A stretch of 64,000 bases of DNA from Adiantum capillus-veneris (GCA_014529385.2 CM043971.1:59724709-59788708); one strand, 5' to 3'. Numbered from the stretch's first letter, positions 35,295 through 47,829 are shown. Numbers and translations are program-made. Notes: generated from the sequence alone by a model not told the origin.

Positions 35295-35306
35295 AGAAGG
35301 GGGGAA
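35295..35306 (+). promoter_or_regulatory. Polypurine tract and putative LTR edge (copy A)
   Basis: AGAAGGGGGGAA is followed by TGTTAACC, the pattern of a PPT and LTR start on the plus strand. The same signal is at 46814-46825. The LTR's other end is not clear. Confidence 0.55.
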
Positions 35307-35533
35307 TGTTAACCGAATCAACGTCAGTTAATAGAAGCTGCTAAAGGAAGAGCCGTATGGATGCACATCCAAGATGAACATGAAGAAGCTATAAAGATTG
35401 AAGTTACAAAATTTTCACAGTTTCACAAAATGGTCATGTATTGTAAATTCCCGATTTATTTCAAGCCATTGTAATATTTTTAATGTGCTACGGGCTCAAT
35501 GGGAGTTCCAAGCTGTAAAGAACATGTCAATTA

Positions 35534-35983
35534 GTGTGCCTAGGTTTAGATGAAGTAAGTTTACAGAACATTATAGGCCAATTCCATGTGATCACAACAA
35601 AGGATATGCCAGATGACATCATAATGGGAATGCCAATGGCCCAGAAGATGTTCGAGATACAGAATGCAAACGAGATGCAGTCTTCAGAGACAACCAAGAA
35701 TGAAGACCGACAATGGTCACCTGCGGACGAAAGCACAAAGTCCTCAAGCACAATTCAAAAGGAAGATCTTATTGAAGATGATTCATCTCCATTGAGAAGA
35801 ACTTTAGAAGATCTTGAAGCAAATCAGGCTATAGCAAGTGCAGATCAAACAGAGCAAAGAGAAATGAAAAAATCTATTGAGCAGAGAATGCCACCAAAGC
35901 TAGAAGCAAAGAAGAACGGGGTTGCAAACAACCAGGAAGCAATAGAATGTACAAAGATCAATCAGACATTGCCACCTAAATAA
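35534..35983 (+). pseudogene. Retroelement-type ORF of unknown function (copy A)
   Basis: This 149-residue frame contains FHVITTKDMPDDIIMGMPM, which resembles the C-terminal part of a retropepsin (IxG motif), followed by a Ser/Glu/Lys-rich tail. No DSG active site is seen before it. The equivalent in copy B (47048-47326) is cut short by a TAA. A host gene is unlikely, given the position after a PPT. Confidence 0.35.
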
Positions 35984-36309
35984 GCTGAAGAAAGTCAGAT
36001 TGGGAAACACGGTCTCAAGCCAATCTCCATAATAGAGACACAATTAGATCAAGATGAGACATTGTGCACCTAAAACTGAATGTGCGCTAAATGATTTTTC
36101 AATTGTGATGATTGATTTGTGTGGTGGTCATGCCCAGCTAGAGATTTGTAAAATCACAATGCAATTTTGGCAAGATTAACCGTTTTGTGTGTGCACCTAA
36201 AGATTGGTAAAAACTACTAATTATTTGAAAAGTGCTTAATGTGCATGGTTAATTCAATTTTTGATTGCATATTTGGTGTGTAATGGTTAGTTGCTGCATT
36301 TTTGAGCTT

Positions 36310-36701
36310 TACAAATTTTTATTTTTATTTTTTGCTTCGGTCAGCATTGACGATTGATCTCAAGCTTGGACGCACGTCCCAATAGATTTCCATAGTTGTG
36401 CGGACTCAATGGTTAAATTTTGAGCTTCCACCTATCTTTTCCCGAGCACTGTCTTTTGGTGCATGAGTTTTGTTGTATTTTACCCTGTCTCCTTTGTGAT
36501 GCTAGAAGCCGTCCGATAGATATTTATGGTCTCTTGGGATAGTTTCCTAAGACTTTAAAATACTCTGCATCTTCTTCTCACTCCCATTGGCCGAAAATTC
36601 TCTCCCTCTTTGTCTTGCTCCGCGTGAACACAACCCACAAACTCACACTTCCCCTCTTAGGATTATTAACACTTTCTCACTCCCCCTCTCATGATTATTA
36701 A

Positions 36702-36800
<99 letters not shown>

Positions 36801-36880
36801 GCACCAAGCCTAGCCTCCTCCGTGATTAACCGCTATCACGTTAGCCAGCCAACTCCCTCTACCAGCCTACAAGTAAACAC
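36310..36880. repeat. Insertion unique to copy A with (CT)n
   Basis: The segment is absent from copy B, which has unrelated sequence at 47830-48245. It includes a ~95-bp pure CT tract (36704-36798) and two ATTATTAACACT phrases. The words GGGATAGTTTCCTA and CTTCTTCT near 36537-36580 resemble 63144-63181 in the CACTA region, so it may derive from related DNA. Confidence 0.7.
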
Positions 36881-37646
36881 TTTTTTAAAAATCACAAAAA
36901 TAAAAATAAAAAACATAAGAACAAAAAAAAATCCAAAATTCCATTTAAAAATAATTAAAAAAGGTTTAGAAAATTACCAAATTTTAAAAAAAAGAAAAAA
37001 GAACACTGACAAGAAATTCACAGATAAATCACAAAAATTGTAGAAAATTTATAAAAGCTTAAAAGAGATTCTTAAAAAATCAAAAATTAAAGAGAAAAAT
37101 CACAGTAAATAAAAAAATTCATGAAACCTTCAAAACATTCCATAAAATTCACAAAATTCATAAAAACATTCTTTAAAAATCAAAACTTGCTTAAAAAATC
37201 ATGAAAATATCCAAAAAAATAAAAATTTCAAAATTTCACAAAAAAATAATAGAAATAAAAATAAAAGAGTAGAAAAAAAGAGAAGAAAAGGGGAGGAAAA
37301 AACAAAAAAAATAATAAGCAAAAAACAAAGCCAAAAAGTCACGCACGACAAAGCGAAATTTTTTTTATAGAAGAGAAGCCCGGAAAAACCGAGCAAACAG
37401 TGGAAAAGCCAAAAACAACAGAATTTTTTTCCAAAATAAGCGAGAAAAAAGACTGATTCAAAGCCGTGAGCGGTGGAAGAATTTCAAATCCTGACACTTC
37501 CGAGCTAGGGATAATCAACTATTGTGAGTCTGAAGAGCAGTCAATTGTCAAAATTGCTTTGGCATAAGCAGTATTGTCAGACACGAGCAGGAGAAATTCT
37601 GCTAATCACCATCTGCTAGGAGATAGTTTTTACAGAACCAACTAAC
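36881..37646 (+). other. A-rich untranslated leader (copy A)
   Basis: Strongly A-rich on the plus strand (about 36880-37450) with AAAATC and AAAAATT words. No gene. Homologous to 48250-48916. Confidence 0.7.
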
Positions 37647-38390
37647 ATGGACTCAAATCGAGCTATGAGTTCAAGTACAATAGAGAAATCCTGTAGCAGT
37701 GGCAACACAGACACAAGTGCAACAGAGCAGCTTCTACAACTATATGGCTACAATGGAGATATATTTTTATATGCACATTTAGAAGAACATAGATACTTGA
37801 TGAGCAGCAAAAGTAGCACAAAAGCCACGATGCTATTGATCACAGTGAAGCCAGATTCAGAGAACTCCCAGATGTTCACAGACTTCAGTGGAGCCATGTA
37901 TTGCAAGCTCACAGACGAAGTGCAGATAGAAGTTCAGAAAGTCAACCCACGTGTTTACCTAGAAATTTGCATAAGCCTGTAAAACATATAGTTGGTGCAT
38001 ATGCAGTCAGGGTCATTGTACATGGATTACAATGGTCAGATCTATAGTCAAGAACCAGTAATCGAAGATCCAAGAGATCAGCCAATAGAAGCCAGTCTAA
38101 TTGGAGAGCCACGTCAAAGACAATACAAACGTCAAGATGGAGCATTCTATATATTGATGCTTAGTGTTCTAAAAGACAATACCGACAACTTGGTAAGCAC
38201 AAAAATAGAAACTCCTCAGCAAGAGCTTGACATGACATAACCAAATGAAATACCACCAATCATGGCGTATTGCTCAAATTGTGGACAAAAAGGTGGACAT
38301 TTTTCTGAAGATTGTCCAAGAAATCCAAACAATAGGGACACATCAACTGCCAACAAGCAAGGTACGGAGTCGAGTCTATTTGCTCTCAGT
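37647..38390 (+). pseudogene. Gag-like ORF with CCHC knuckle (copy A)
   Basis: ATG at 37647 opens 111 codons, then TAAs; the same or a neighbouring frame carries on to 38390. It includes YCSNCGQKGGHFSEDC (about 38268-38315), a CX2CX4HX4C knuckle. The first part has no clear capsid motif. Copy B (48917-49650) has the same layout with other stops. It is probably the gag of a retroelement whose pol has been lost. The exact superfamily is not determined. Confidence 0.55.
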
Positions 38391-39565
38391 TTTTGACTTC
38401 AACACCGCTCTTGGGCATAGAGAAAGAGAGAGAGAGAGGGAGATAGATAGAGAGAGAGAGAAAGCGTCGACAATGGCTATTCATCTAGCCGCTCCTGTCG
38501 ACGGCGGGAGACGACTTCGACATCAACAATAAAAGACATTTCAACAACGACTCTCACGTTTTGGCATCGGCTCGTATTACTTCCATTACAAGTGGATTTT
38601 TTGACATTCGATCCAACACCAGTTTCATGCGGACAACTTTTTCTTGCAATCGGCAGCTGTACTTGCCACATGCATGGGTGAGGTGCCTCTACCATAGAGG
38701 AGTGACACTCATCATCAGCAGTGAGCGCACCGATGACGCTGTATAGCATGGTTTTTTGTCTACGACACTTTTGGTGGTTGTTCGAGTAGCACATTTTTGC
38801 CCAGCGACAAAAATCGGCACATAGAGACACCGATATGTAGGTTACAGGTTACAGGTTATAGGGGGTTTTAGCCTATTCATATACAGATTCTCCAGGTTTC
38901 CAAACATAGTGCTTTCACAGGTGATTTGGTAGTCATTTCGATAGCAAATTCTTTGCGGATAGATGCGTTGAGAGATGCATTTTGTTTGAGCACACCTAGT
39001 GTACTGAGCTCTTTTGAGAGTAGATATCCCCGCAGGGATCACTTTTTTTCCATGCAGCAGTTCTTGGTGCCTGTTTGAGTGTGGTTTGCTCAGGTATGTT
39101 GAGTTGCAAACATTGCCCACTATACTACGTGTGGAGCCATTTCTGGTTATTTTGGCAGTTTTTTCCTGCCCATTTTTGAGACTCTCACCAAAAGAGCCCT
39201 TTCTGAGATTGTGGCTAGTCTATTTGTGTCTACATTAGCCTTTGGAGGGTTGATAGTGTGAGGTTTTCTTTGAGCTGGGATGTGCTTGAATGTTGAGACA
39301 CCTTCGGTGGTGATACAGGTAGCTGGAGTTCCCCATTTTTGGTACCCTTTCCATAGGATATGTATCTGGATGAATTTTTGTGCTTTTTTTGTCCAGTTGG
39401 CGGTCACACAGCAGTGGTTTTTGTGTAGTAGATGCCCAATTAGTGCAGTTGGCACGTTTATGCGTATTTTGAGTTGAGTTTTAACTCCTCATACAAAGGA
39501 GTCTCTACCCAGATTTCTACAGCTTCTCGCCATAGTTTGACACCTTTGAAACCCTCTTGTCAGCA
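38391..39565 (+). other. GA run and copia LTR/leader-like sequence (copy A)
   Basis: GA repeats at about 38420-38461 are followed by about 1.1 kb without a reading frame, preceding the copia gag. By position it should be that copia element's LTR and leader, but no second LTR or PBS was found. Homologous to 49680-50825. Confidence 0.55.
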
Positions 39566-40215
39566 ATGGCTTCTTCTTCATAAAAGGAGGAGTATTTCAC
39601 TCGTAAGTACGATGGCAGCAACTTCACCATGTGGAAAGATCACATGAAAGATGTTTTGACAAACAAAGGCCTATCAAATTGTTGAATGAATGTGCAGAGG
39701 ATGATGACTATACGCAAGCTCAGTGGGAGCTTTTGGATGCGAGATCCATGGCTATGATACGTCTACATCTAGCCGAGTCGGTGTTCTTCACTATCATAGG
39801 GAAGACAATAACCAAGGAACTTTGGGATAGCTTATGTTCAACAGGGAGAGAAAAAGTGCATCAAACAAAGTTTTTCTCATGAAAAATCTTATGAAGCTCA
39901 ACATGAAAGAAGGTAGCACAATTTTTTGTCACTAAAATGAGTTCAGCTCCTTGTTTAGTGAATTGGCATCTCAAGGCTTTAAGGAGTTTGACGAAGAACT
40001 CAAGTCTATATTCTTGTTATGATCTCTACCCAGTTCATGGGACATCTTTTGCACATCCATTAGCAATTTGGCTCCGAATGGCAAGTTAGTGTTCAATGCT
40101 GTCAGAGATGTGTTGCTCACTGAAGAAATTTGACGTAAATCTCTCGATGGTGCTAGTCACGGAGATGCATATACGGCTGGCAATTCAAAAAAGGGAAGAG
40201 GTTGCGACAGGAAAA
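39566..40215 (+). pseudogene. Copia-type Gag fragment (copy A)
   Basis: MASSS is followed at once by TAA, then KEEYFTRKYDGSNFTMWKDH, the conserved start of copia Gag. A one-base change near 39670 shifts the frame. LDARSMAMIRLHLAESV and a further frameshift follow. The fragment ends in a basic GRG-like tail near 40200. PR, INT and RT of this element are missing because a gypsy LTR follows. Confidence 0.8.
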
Positions 40216-40282
40216 AATACAAAAGATGTCATAATAACTAATATCTAATTCTCCTTAATGTTTTTCTCATGTTAAACTGTCA

Positions 40283-41823
40283 TGTAATACGGGAAAGTGC
40301 AAGGGGAGAAAAAGCTAGAATATTGGTTAAGCTGGCAGACTGGCAAGAGTACAGATCCAAAGGAAAGAAAATAGGATCCAAAGGGGGAGGGGGGCATCTT
40401 CAAAAGATCAATTGCAATAATGGGATTAAAGGACCCTAAGGTTCAGCCCATTAAGACTTCCAAAATGCTAAGCTTCCAAAATTCAAAGGTTTTGTCCAAT
40501 GGTTAAGATTAGGAAATTTGGATGCTTTGTATGTGTGTAAAAAAATTCTTCACAAGTCCTACAAAGGAGGGGGAGAGCCCAATAAGTAGGAAATGAGAGA
40601 GAAATACACACCCACACTCACAAAATTCCTTTACACAAGGGGAAAGAGGGACACATGTCAGCTCCCTAGCCTAGATGCCCACATGGTGTACTCAATTCCT
40701 ATTGGATGGCTATGGCGGTGGACCAATGAGAATTAGGCTAGAGTAAATCCAGTTTAATTAATTTTAAAACACTTAATAAAAGAACCAATAAGAATTAATC
40801 TCTCTAGAAGACTATTGAACAGTCTCCCAAGGGGTCCAATGTGCATTCAGCAGCCCAATGGCTTGCTTGATTCCTATTGGCCACGAGACAAAGGGGTCTA
40901 GTGAGACTTTAGTTGCATTAATTACTTACCTTAATATTTCACATAAGGGTAAAGGGGGACACACGTCAGAAGGCTATCACTTATGCTGCTTTAATTTTAT
41001 TAGCTAAGCTGGAAAAGGTATAATAGGGTGTGAGCATGAGCAAATTGCAAGATGGGTCGACCAAGAGAGTGGGGAGGACTGATTTTCTGAAGGAATTAAT
41101 AAATACACACACACACACACACAAGTGTATGTGTGAAGCAAGAAGAATCTCTTTCTCCTTCTCAAGCTTTAATGGAAAGCTTATCACCTACTCCAAGCTT
41201 GTGAGAAGGGAGGCCTACACCAACAAATCTTGGCTTTGTGATGCAAATCCAACCAAGAGCCAAGATTCAATGCATGCTCATCTCCTCTAACATTCTAATT
41301 ACTAAGCTAAGCTATGCTAATATGAGTGATTATGTGAGGATATGCACATCTTTCTTGTAAGACTACTCCTTCTTCCTCTCAATATACTCTTATACCCCGC
41401 TAGCTCTCACCATCTTCGAAGGTGTGTGAGGTCTTGGGTCTAAGACCATGAGGGAATTGATGTTGTGTTTTATAAGTTTTTTGCTTATTGCTCGAAGGTT
41501 ACATCTTCATTGCACTAGCTAGTATTGAATGAACACAAGAAATTGTGTTGTAAAATGTCTCTCTTGATGAAAGAAACCATAATACAAAGACTTTTGGAGG
41601 GGGGACCGGCTCCATGTAAATCCGGTCCTCAATTGTTGTCAATAGTTTAATTTATATCTCTTTTGAAGTATTGTTCATGATATCTAACTAGGTGTATGCA
41701 TTTCGTTGCTCTCTCCACCCAAGCACTCTTGTTATTCTCATTAGGAATCTATTCTAATGAAATGCTCACTATGTTCATGTTATTTTCTGCTACACACAAG
41801 TTACTAGGCCATTAAATGTTACA
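40283..41823 (+). repeat. Gypsy 5' LTR (copy A), about 1.54 kb
   Basis: The segment starts TGTAATACGG, ends AATGTTACA (TGTAA/TTACA ends) and is followed one base later by a PBS. It matches 51520-53059 throughout. The left edge is inferred because no 3' LTR of this element is in the window. It contains a short CA run at 41102-41122. Confidence 0.68.
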
Positions 41824-41824
41824 A

Positions 41825-41836
41825 TGGTATTAGAGC
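41825..41836 (+). promoter_or_regulatory. Gypsy primer-binding site (copy A)
   Basis: TGGTATTAGAGC differs by one base from the initiator Met tRNA PBS. Confidence 0.8.
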
Positions 41837-42242
41837 ACAAGGTTTCTCTTTTCTTGCTCAAGAAGGGAGGTCCTCAATCTAGCTATAAATGGTTGGTATT
41901 ATTAATTGCATGAGAGTAAGTAGAATAGGGGATTTTCAGCCTTGCAGTGCACCTGCCTTCGTGCAAATAATGGGGCATCACAGTTGAGAGCTATGGTCTT
42001 AATAGTGGAGTCCTAGGCGGATTTCCTATGGCTTAACCACTATTGAGATATTACAAGCTTGACAGGAGCTGGTGCTATTTTGGTGTTGAACGACCCTCTC
42101 TTTTATTCCTTGCAATTAATGGTATTCGAGCCACGGGTACATTAGCTTGAGTGATTTTTTCTACAGGGGTAAAGAGGAGTAGCAACTAAGGCTTGAAGTG
42201 CCAAAGTACACCTAGAAAGCTTTACATCTAAAAGTTGTTAGA

Positions 42243-43661
42243 ATGTCTAACAATAGTAAAGAGAGTGAAATTAATGTTGATAACTTGGATTTTGCTAATG
42301 AGCAGGCTACTAACGATGCCTCTATGATTGTTAACTACCTTGTTTCTAGGCTTCAATAATCCATGGGCAATCCATCCCTCCAAAGTGAAATGCAACAACA
42401 GCTTTGTGCTCATGGGATTATCCAAGCTCCCCCTCCCCGCCATGACACGAGAGCACCTAGGAAGCCTCCTTGTGAGACTTCCAAAAGAGGTCTCTCTCCA
42501 ATTCGGGAAGAAGAAGAGAATCCATACGAAGGGCTCAAAAATTTACTTCTTGATGATGCATCTCATTCCAAAAGGAGAACTCAAGAGCCTCCACCGAAAG
42601 AACGAGAAAGAAGTGAGTCTCTTGCCACTTTGATGGAGATTGCTCCACAAAGATGGCGGGCTAAACGCTTTCCATCTGATTCACCTCCTAAGTGGTGAAG
42701 GCCATCGCACACTTCTCCACACCAAAATTCAAAGAGGGATGACAAAAGGCAAGAGAAGAAAAAGGTGAGAAAGAGGACACCTTCTTCTCCATCTTCTTCA
42801 TCCTCTTCCTCTTATGAAAGTGACGGTGCAGACAAAGAAGATCAAGGCAAGAAAAAGGCACGGAAGAGGTCACCCTCTTCTCCATATTCCTCAAATTCTT
42901 CATCTTCTGAAGAAAGTGATGGTGCAACCTTTGAACCATAAAAAAGAAGAGGCCATAGGAAATCCTATGCTGCGTGGAAGAGGTCATCTAGGCTTTAGAA
43001 GTTCAAAGAGGGAGGAAAAAGCATCTCTTTTCTTACCTACAATGGCACCTTTGGTGCTACAAAAAAAGTCTTAGCCTTTATCAAGAAATTTGATGTGGCA
43101 TTTAGAGATGAGGGCTTCATGGAGTCCTCTAAGCTACACCAAGTAGCTACGCACTTTCAAAAGTCCGCCAGGCAATGGTGGTCTAGCCTACGAGCAAACG
43201 GTGAAGCTTAACGAACATGGAAAGATTTGAGAGCAAACGGTGAAGCTCCACAAACATGGAAAGCTTTGAGAGCTTCCATTATGAAGCATTTTTTGGCCAC
43301 TGATGCCAAAGACAAAGTACTCACCAAATGGCGAATCCTGAAGCTCTCTCCCTATGGATCCATTCACAAATATGTAGACAAGTTTTGGGAGTTACATCTC
43401 AAAGACACTGTCTTTAAAAAGATGGATTTTGGAGAGAAAAAGAAACAATTTTGCACGGGCTTAACTAAAGAAATGGTGGAGTATGTCAACTCCCAAAGGC
43501 CACGCACCATATTGGCGGTTATACACCATACTATGGTGGCTTCTCGAATCAATTTAAAAACAAGGGCTAAGAGGAATTCTAAGCCCATGGAAAATAAGGG
43601 TTCCAATGAGCCTAAGGGGAAGGACACTGTCCAAAAGTCTGTTAAGGGAAATTCCAACAAA
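42243..43661 (+). pseudogene. Gypsy Gag (copy A), truncated
   Basis: ATG at 42243 starts a Gag with a Ser/Arg/Lys-rich N-terminal third (SPSSSSSSSYESD) and a capsid region (FLTYNGTFGATKKVLAFIKK, QWWSSLRANGEA, FCTGLTKEMVEYVNSQRP). Stops occur at about 42357, 42696, 42939 and 42996. A 39-bp local duplication (AGCAAACGGTGAAGC) lies at 43193-43260 and is shared with copy B. The reading stops at 43661, where repeat R begins. The zinc knuckle and all of pol are absent. Confidence 0.88.
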
Positions 43662-44053
43662 GTAGCCTCTTTCAAGACTGGATGAATGGTGCCTTAAAAT
43701 TATGTTTGAAGGTTTTCTTACTATTTGGTGAAGGCCCCTAAATGGTAAGGTTGACCTTCCTATTGGGTGAGAAACAATGGCCTGGCATATGTATGAACTG
43801 GTCATTGGTAGGAGGTTGATTGTTATTGTACCTTTGTTTAGGTTAGAGCTTAATGCTTAAAATCTTTTCTTAACACTTGGTGAAGGTACATACAAGATAG
43901 GGTTGACCTACTGGTTTGTAAGAGAGTATGACCTGGTTATTAGTTTGTTTAAAATGTACGACCGCAACAAGATTATACTATTGATGCACTTATGGTTTGG
44001 ATACCAAGGTTACTATTCTTGCTCAATTAAGGTATATTCCGTCTGAGTATTGT
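43662..44053. repeat. Dispersed repeat R, copy 2, at the break of block A
   Basis: Nearly identical to 32242-32637. The junction shares GTAG-CTCTTTCAAG with copy 1, and the gag sequence of block A ends within this microhomology. A rearrangement joined R to gag here. Confidence 0.92.
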
Positions 44054-44590
44054 GATCCCTTGCAAAATTGCTCAACTGGCCATACATGGTTTGTACTTCT
44101 GAGTTTGGTATTGAGCGTACTACTCTTGCTCAATTATGACTATACCGTTTGAGGATTGTGATCCCTTGAGGAGCTACTCTACTTGGCCGCACATGGTGTG
44201 TGCTATTGAGTTAGGACCCGATCTTTTTAATTTTGCTCAATTAAGTTCTAGGATGGCTTAAGTTTGTGTTAAAACTGCTCAAATTGGACGTACATGATTT
44301 TAATGATTTTTTGGGGATTACGTTATGATTGCTTAGCACCAATTATGGTTATGAGTATGGTGGGAAATGGTAGAGAAGCTCCCTTGAGGAGATGCTCTAC
44401 TTGGACGTACATGGTCTGTACTATTGAGTTAGGACGTGAGATTTATAATTTTGCTCAATTAAGGTCCAGGCCGGCTTACGTTTGTGTTAAAACTGCCCTA
44501 ATTGGACGTACATGATTTTAATGGTTGTTTGGGGATTGGGTTATGATTGCTTAGGACCAATTATGGTTATGAGTATGGTGGGAAATGGTA
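44017..44590. repeat. Tandem repeat with ~107-bp period
   Basis: The word TTGCTCAATTA recurs at about 44018, 44125, 44233 and 44451, with linked words GATCCCTTG, CTCTACTTGG and GACGTACATG. Spacings are about 107, 107 and 218. The last 218-bp unit pair is the most alike. Confidence 0.8.
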
Positions 44591-44722
44591 GATTATGGTG
44601 GATAAGGTTACAAATAATCCACTCATGAAACTATAAGTGGTGGATTATTACTTGGAGGGTATGACCACAGTGGCTCTGTTACCTAGATTTTGGGAGTAAT
44701 ATGATACCACAAAAGATCCCCT

Positions 44723-44899
44723 TTATATGTTTAAGGGAGTAGCACTTATACTTACTACCTTACATGTGGTTTTGACTCTATATGTTTAAGGGAGTAGCAC
44801 TTATACTTTCTACCTTACATGTGGTTTTTACTCTATCTCCTCTATATGTTTCAGGGAGTAGAACTTATACTTACTACCTTACATGTGGTTTTGACTCTA
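44723..44899. repeat. Three-copy minisatellite, 55-63 bp
   Basis: Units carry TATATGTTTAAGGGAGTAG, CACTTATACTTACTACC and TACATGTGGTTTT words and end ACTCTA. Confidence 0.92.
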
Positions 44900-45292
44900 A
44901 CATCCGTTTATGTTACAGGTGACTCCAAAGTATAGAATGACTGCAAGTATGAGCACTATCACCGACCCTAAAAAAATCACTACCAATTAATGACAAACTC
45001 TCTAAAGTCAAGAGATAGGTATATGTGGCCCACTTCGAGGCTAAATTGCCCCATAAAACTCGTCTACGACCTTATCTCATGAGAGCTTGCAAAGAAAAAG
45101 GAGCTCCAAAGGGTGTTTTTCTCCCCTGGTAAATGAAACTATCTCTAGATAAATTGTGTAGCTTCACCTTTCTTATTATTTATCTTTGAAAAAAAAGAAA
45201 TAAGGCCCTCCCAATAAGAAAGAAGTCCCATAAGGTATCAACCTCGACAATATCCTAGGATACCTAAGCAGTAGGTATACAACAAAACAACA

Positions 45293-45742
45293 TTGAAAGG
45301 TGCTAAAGTCTACCACAATTCTCAAGAGGATACAGAACAAAGATCGATCTCAAAGACTCTTTGTCTTAAACAAGGATTATACATAGGCTATACAAAGATT
45401 TGGCTACCATTCAACCACAAAACAAATGCAACTACACCAGACCTGCATGAAGATCTCGAGAACTTAACAACACCTAGTGCGAAGCAAAGTCAACAATGGA
45501 GATACAAAGGTCATCAAGATATTTGGATTCCTAAGTCTTCCAATGCTCCTAGTCAAAAGCCAAATGCCGACAGTGAACATAGTCCTACAGCAACATCAAA
45601 GATTCCTATCAACATGCCTAATTGGAGAATCAAACAAATAATGGAGTCTTCAGAGTCAAAGAAGGACAACCAAAACAACGAGAATATAGATTCAAAGATG
45701 ATAAAACAGGTATGGCAAAAGCCACTTTCAATGCCAATCTAG
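45293..45742 (+). pseudogene. Orphan retroelement-type ORF with IWIPK phrase
   Basis: This 149-residue frame is Asn/Gln/Ser/Lys-rich and has YTKIWLPFNHK, HQDIWIPKSS and MIKQVWQKPL: three spaced Trp-centred phrases that look like a degenerate repeat. A similar phrase is in the ORF at 7344-7895. I do not recognise a domain. Its neighbours are all repeats, so a retroelement linker protein is more likely than a host gene. Confidence 0.35.
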
Positions 45743-46456
45743 TCCTTCACTAATCCTCTTTTTGAGGATTAAAGCTTGCTTTTACCTGAAGAAAGTTTTG
45801 TACTAAGCACAAAAATGTAAAGAGTCAAGTCACCAAGGTGTAAAAAACACTCTTTGGCATAGTTAGAGTCGGGCTACTGAGCCATAAAATGATCAAACCA
45901 TTAGTCCCAAAGATTCAAATTGTATTAGACTATGTGCTAAGAGTCATAGCTATTAGCCTTATGCTCAAGCTGGAAGAGTTGAGCATATCTAAGTCATGTT
46001 GCTCATGGTGGATGAGATGAGCATAAGAGTCAAAGTCTATTAACTTACAATTGGTGGAGTGTTGTAGAGTCCAACACTCACGCACAATGCACGGTAAGTG
46101 AGATCACATATCCTCGACAATGAAAACCATTCTTAATGGGGTGCCCGCTTGCAAAGCCATGTCATGTGCTTTTATAGCTACACCGTCTTTTTGAAGTACC
46201 CCTCATAATCTGTCTTGCACAACATAATGTTTCCATGCATTTCTATGTATGCATAAAAAGGATGTCCCATCATTGGACATATGCATTAGACACTCTTTTT
46301 GCTTCCGTCTATGCACCTTGAGTGGACTACAAAAGGAAAACCAAATGTTCCACATGATACCCTCTCATATTTGCTGCCTTCTTAACTATATCTATCAAAA
46401 AATAATCCCTTGAGTACTTTATTAATATTTCCAATGCTAATAAGTACCGCAATAAT
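45743..46456. other. No gene seen
   Basis: Mixed AT-rich sequence between the orphan ORF and duplicated block B. No element ends were identified. Confidence 0.5.
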
Positions 46457-46813
46457 GCACATATCCCAAAAGGTACTTTTTTCCCACTGGTTTTTTTCCT
46501 CTTTGGTCATCCAGGTATTAGACCCTAATTTAGGAATTGGCGTTCTAATTCCCTTGTACATATTTTTCATAAATAAATAGTAGCCTCATCATGATCCTAT
46601 TACAACATCATCTCTCACATCAGACATATCAATCAATTCAACATCATCTCTCACATCAGACATATCTGGACCAATCAATACGATGCAGCAAATTGAACAT
46701 CATCAACAAGATCAACGAAAATTGAAGAAATTATCCTATCAACAACCAATCAAGAACCTTCCACAGCTTCAATGGACACTTTTTAACAGTGCCCGAAGAC
46801 GGGCACTAAAATC

Positions 46814-46825
46814 AGAAGGGGGGAA
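46814..46825 (+). promoter_or_regulatory. Polypurine tract and putative LTR edge (copy B)
   Basis: AGAAGGGGGGAA then TGTTAAC, as in copy A. Confidence 0.55.
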
Positions 46826-47047
46826 TGTTAACTGAATCAACGTGATTTAATAGAAGCTGCTAAAGGAGGAGCCGTATGGATGCACATCCAAGATGAACAT
46901 AAAGAAGCTATAAAGATTGGAGTTACAAATTTTTCACAGTTTCACAAAATGGTCATGTATTGTAAATTCCCGATTTATTTCAAGCCACTGTAATATTTTT
47001 AATGTGTTACGGGCTCAATGGGAGTTCCAAGCTGTAAAGAACATGTC

Positions 47048-47326
47048 AATTAGTGTGCCTAGGTTGTAGATGAAGTACGTTTACAGAACATTATAGGCCA
47101 ATTCCATGTGATCACAACAAAGGATATGCCAGATGACATCATAATGGGAATGCCAATGGCCCAGAAGATGTTCGAGATACAGAATGCAAAAAAGATGCAG
47201 TCTTCAGAGACAACCAAGAATGAAGACCGACAATGGTCACCCGCGGACGAAAGCTCAAAGTCCTCAAGCACAATTCAAAAGGAAGATCTTATTGAAGATG
47301 ATTCATCTCCATTGAGAAGAACTTAA
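47048..47326 (+). pseudogene. Retroelement-type ORF (copy B), truncated by TAA
   Basis: Homologue of 35534-35983. It keeps the DDIIMGMPM phrase, but a TAA follows PLRRT and further stops lie in the remainder to about 47500. The first codon region is also shifted relative to copy A. Confidence 0.35.
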
Positions 47327-47829
47327 GAAGAGCTTGAAGCAAATCAGGCTATAGCAAGTGCAAATCAAACATAGCAAAGAGAAACGAAAAAATTTATTGA
47401 GTAGAGAATGCCACCAAAGCTAGAAGCAAAGAAGAATAGGGTTGCAGACAACCAGGAAGCAATAGAACGTACAAAGATCAATAAGACATTGCCAATTAAA
47501 TCAACTGAAGAAAGTTAGATTGGAAAACAGGGTCTCAAGCCAATCTCCATAATAGAGACACAATTAGATCAAGATGAGACATTGTGCACCAAAAAATGAA
47601 TGTGCGCTTAATGATTTTTCAATTGTGATGATTGATTTGTGTGGTGGTCATGCCCAGCTAGAGATTTGTAAAATCACATTGCAATTTTGACAAGATTAAC
47701 CCTTTTTTGTGTGCACCTAATGTTTGGTAAAAACTACCAATTATTTGAAAAGTGCTTAATGTGCATGGCTAATTCAATTTTTGATTGCATATTTGGTGTG
47801 TGTAATGGTTAGTTGCTGCATTTTTGAGC

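Larger units (their letters stand above)
34960..43661 (+). repeat. Duplicated nested block, copy A
   Basis: This block aligns collinearly with 46457-54882, with offsets drifting from about 11.50 to 11.22 kb because of indels. Both copies contain the same succession of relics: PPT, short ORF, A-rich spacer, CCHC gag-like ORF, GA run, copia gag with the same TAA six codons in, gypsy LTR and gypsy gag. Copy A alone carries an insertion at about 36310-36880. Shared lesions and shared nesting argue for a segmental duplication after the insertions. Confidence 0.9.

Noticed and set aside
37647-38390. Caulimovirus-like endogenous pararetrovirus in duplicated block A/B
   Set aside because: The gag-like ORF has a single CCHC knuckle, but no movement protein or pararetroviral RT follows. 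PPT and LTR-like signals favour an LTR element.
42814-43074. Open frame overlapping the gypsy gag in another phase (also 54043-54303)
   Set aside because: The Ser/Lys-rich gag frame has homologous content in both copies and leads into the capsid. The overlapping frame is a by-product of its codon composition.
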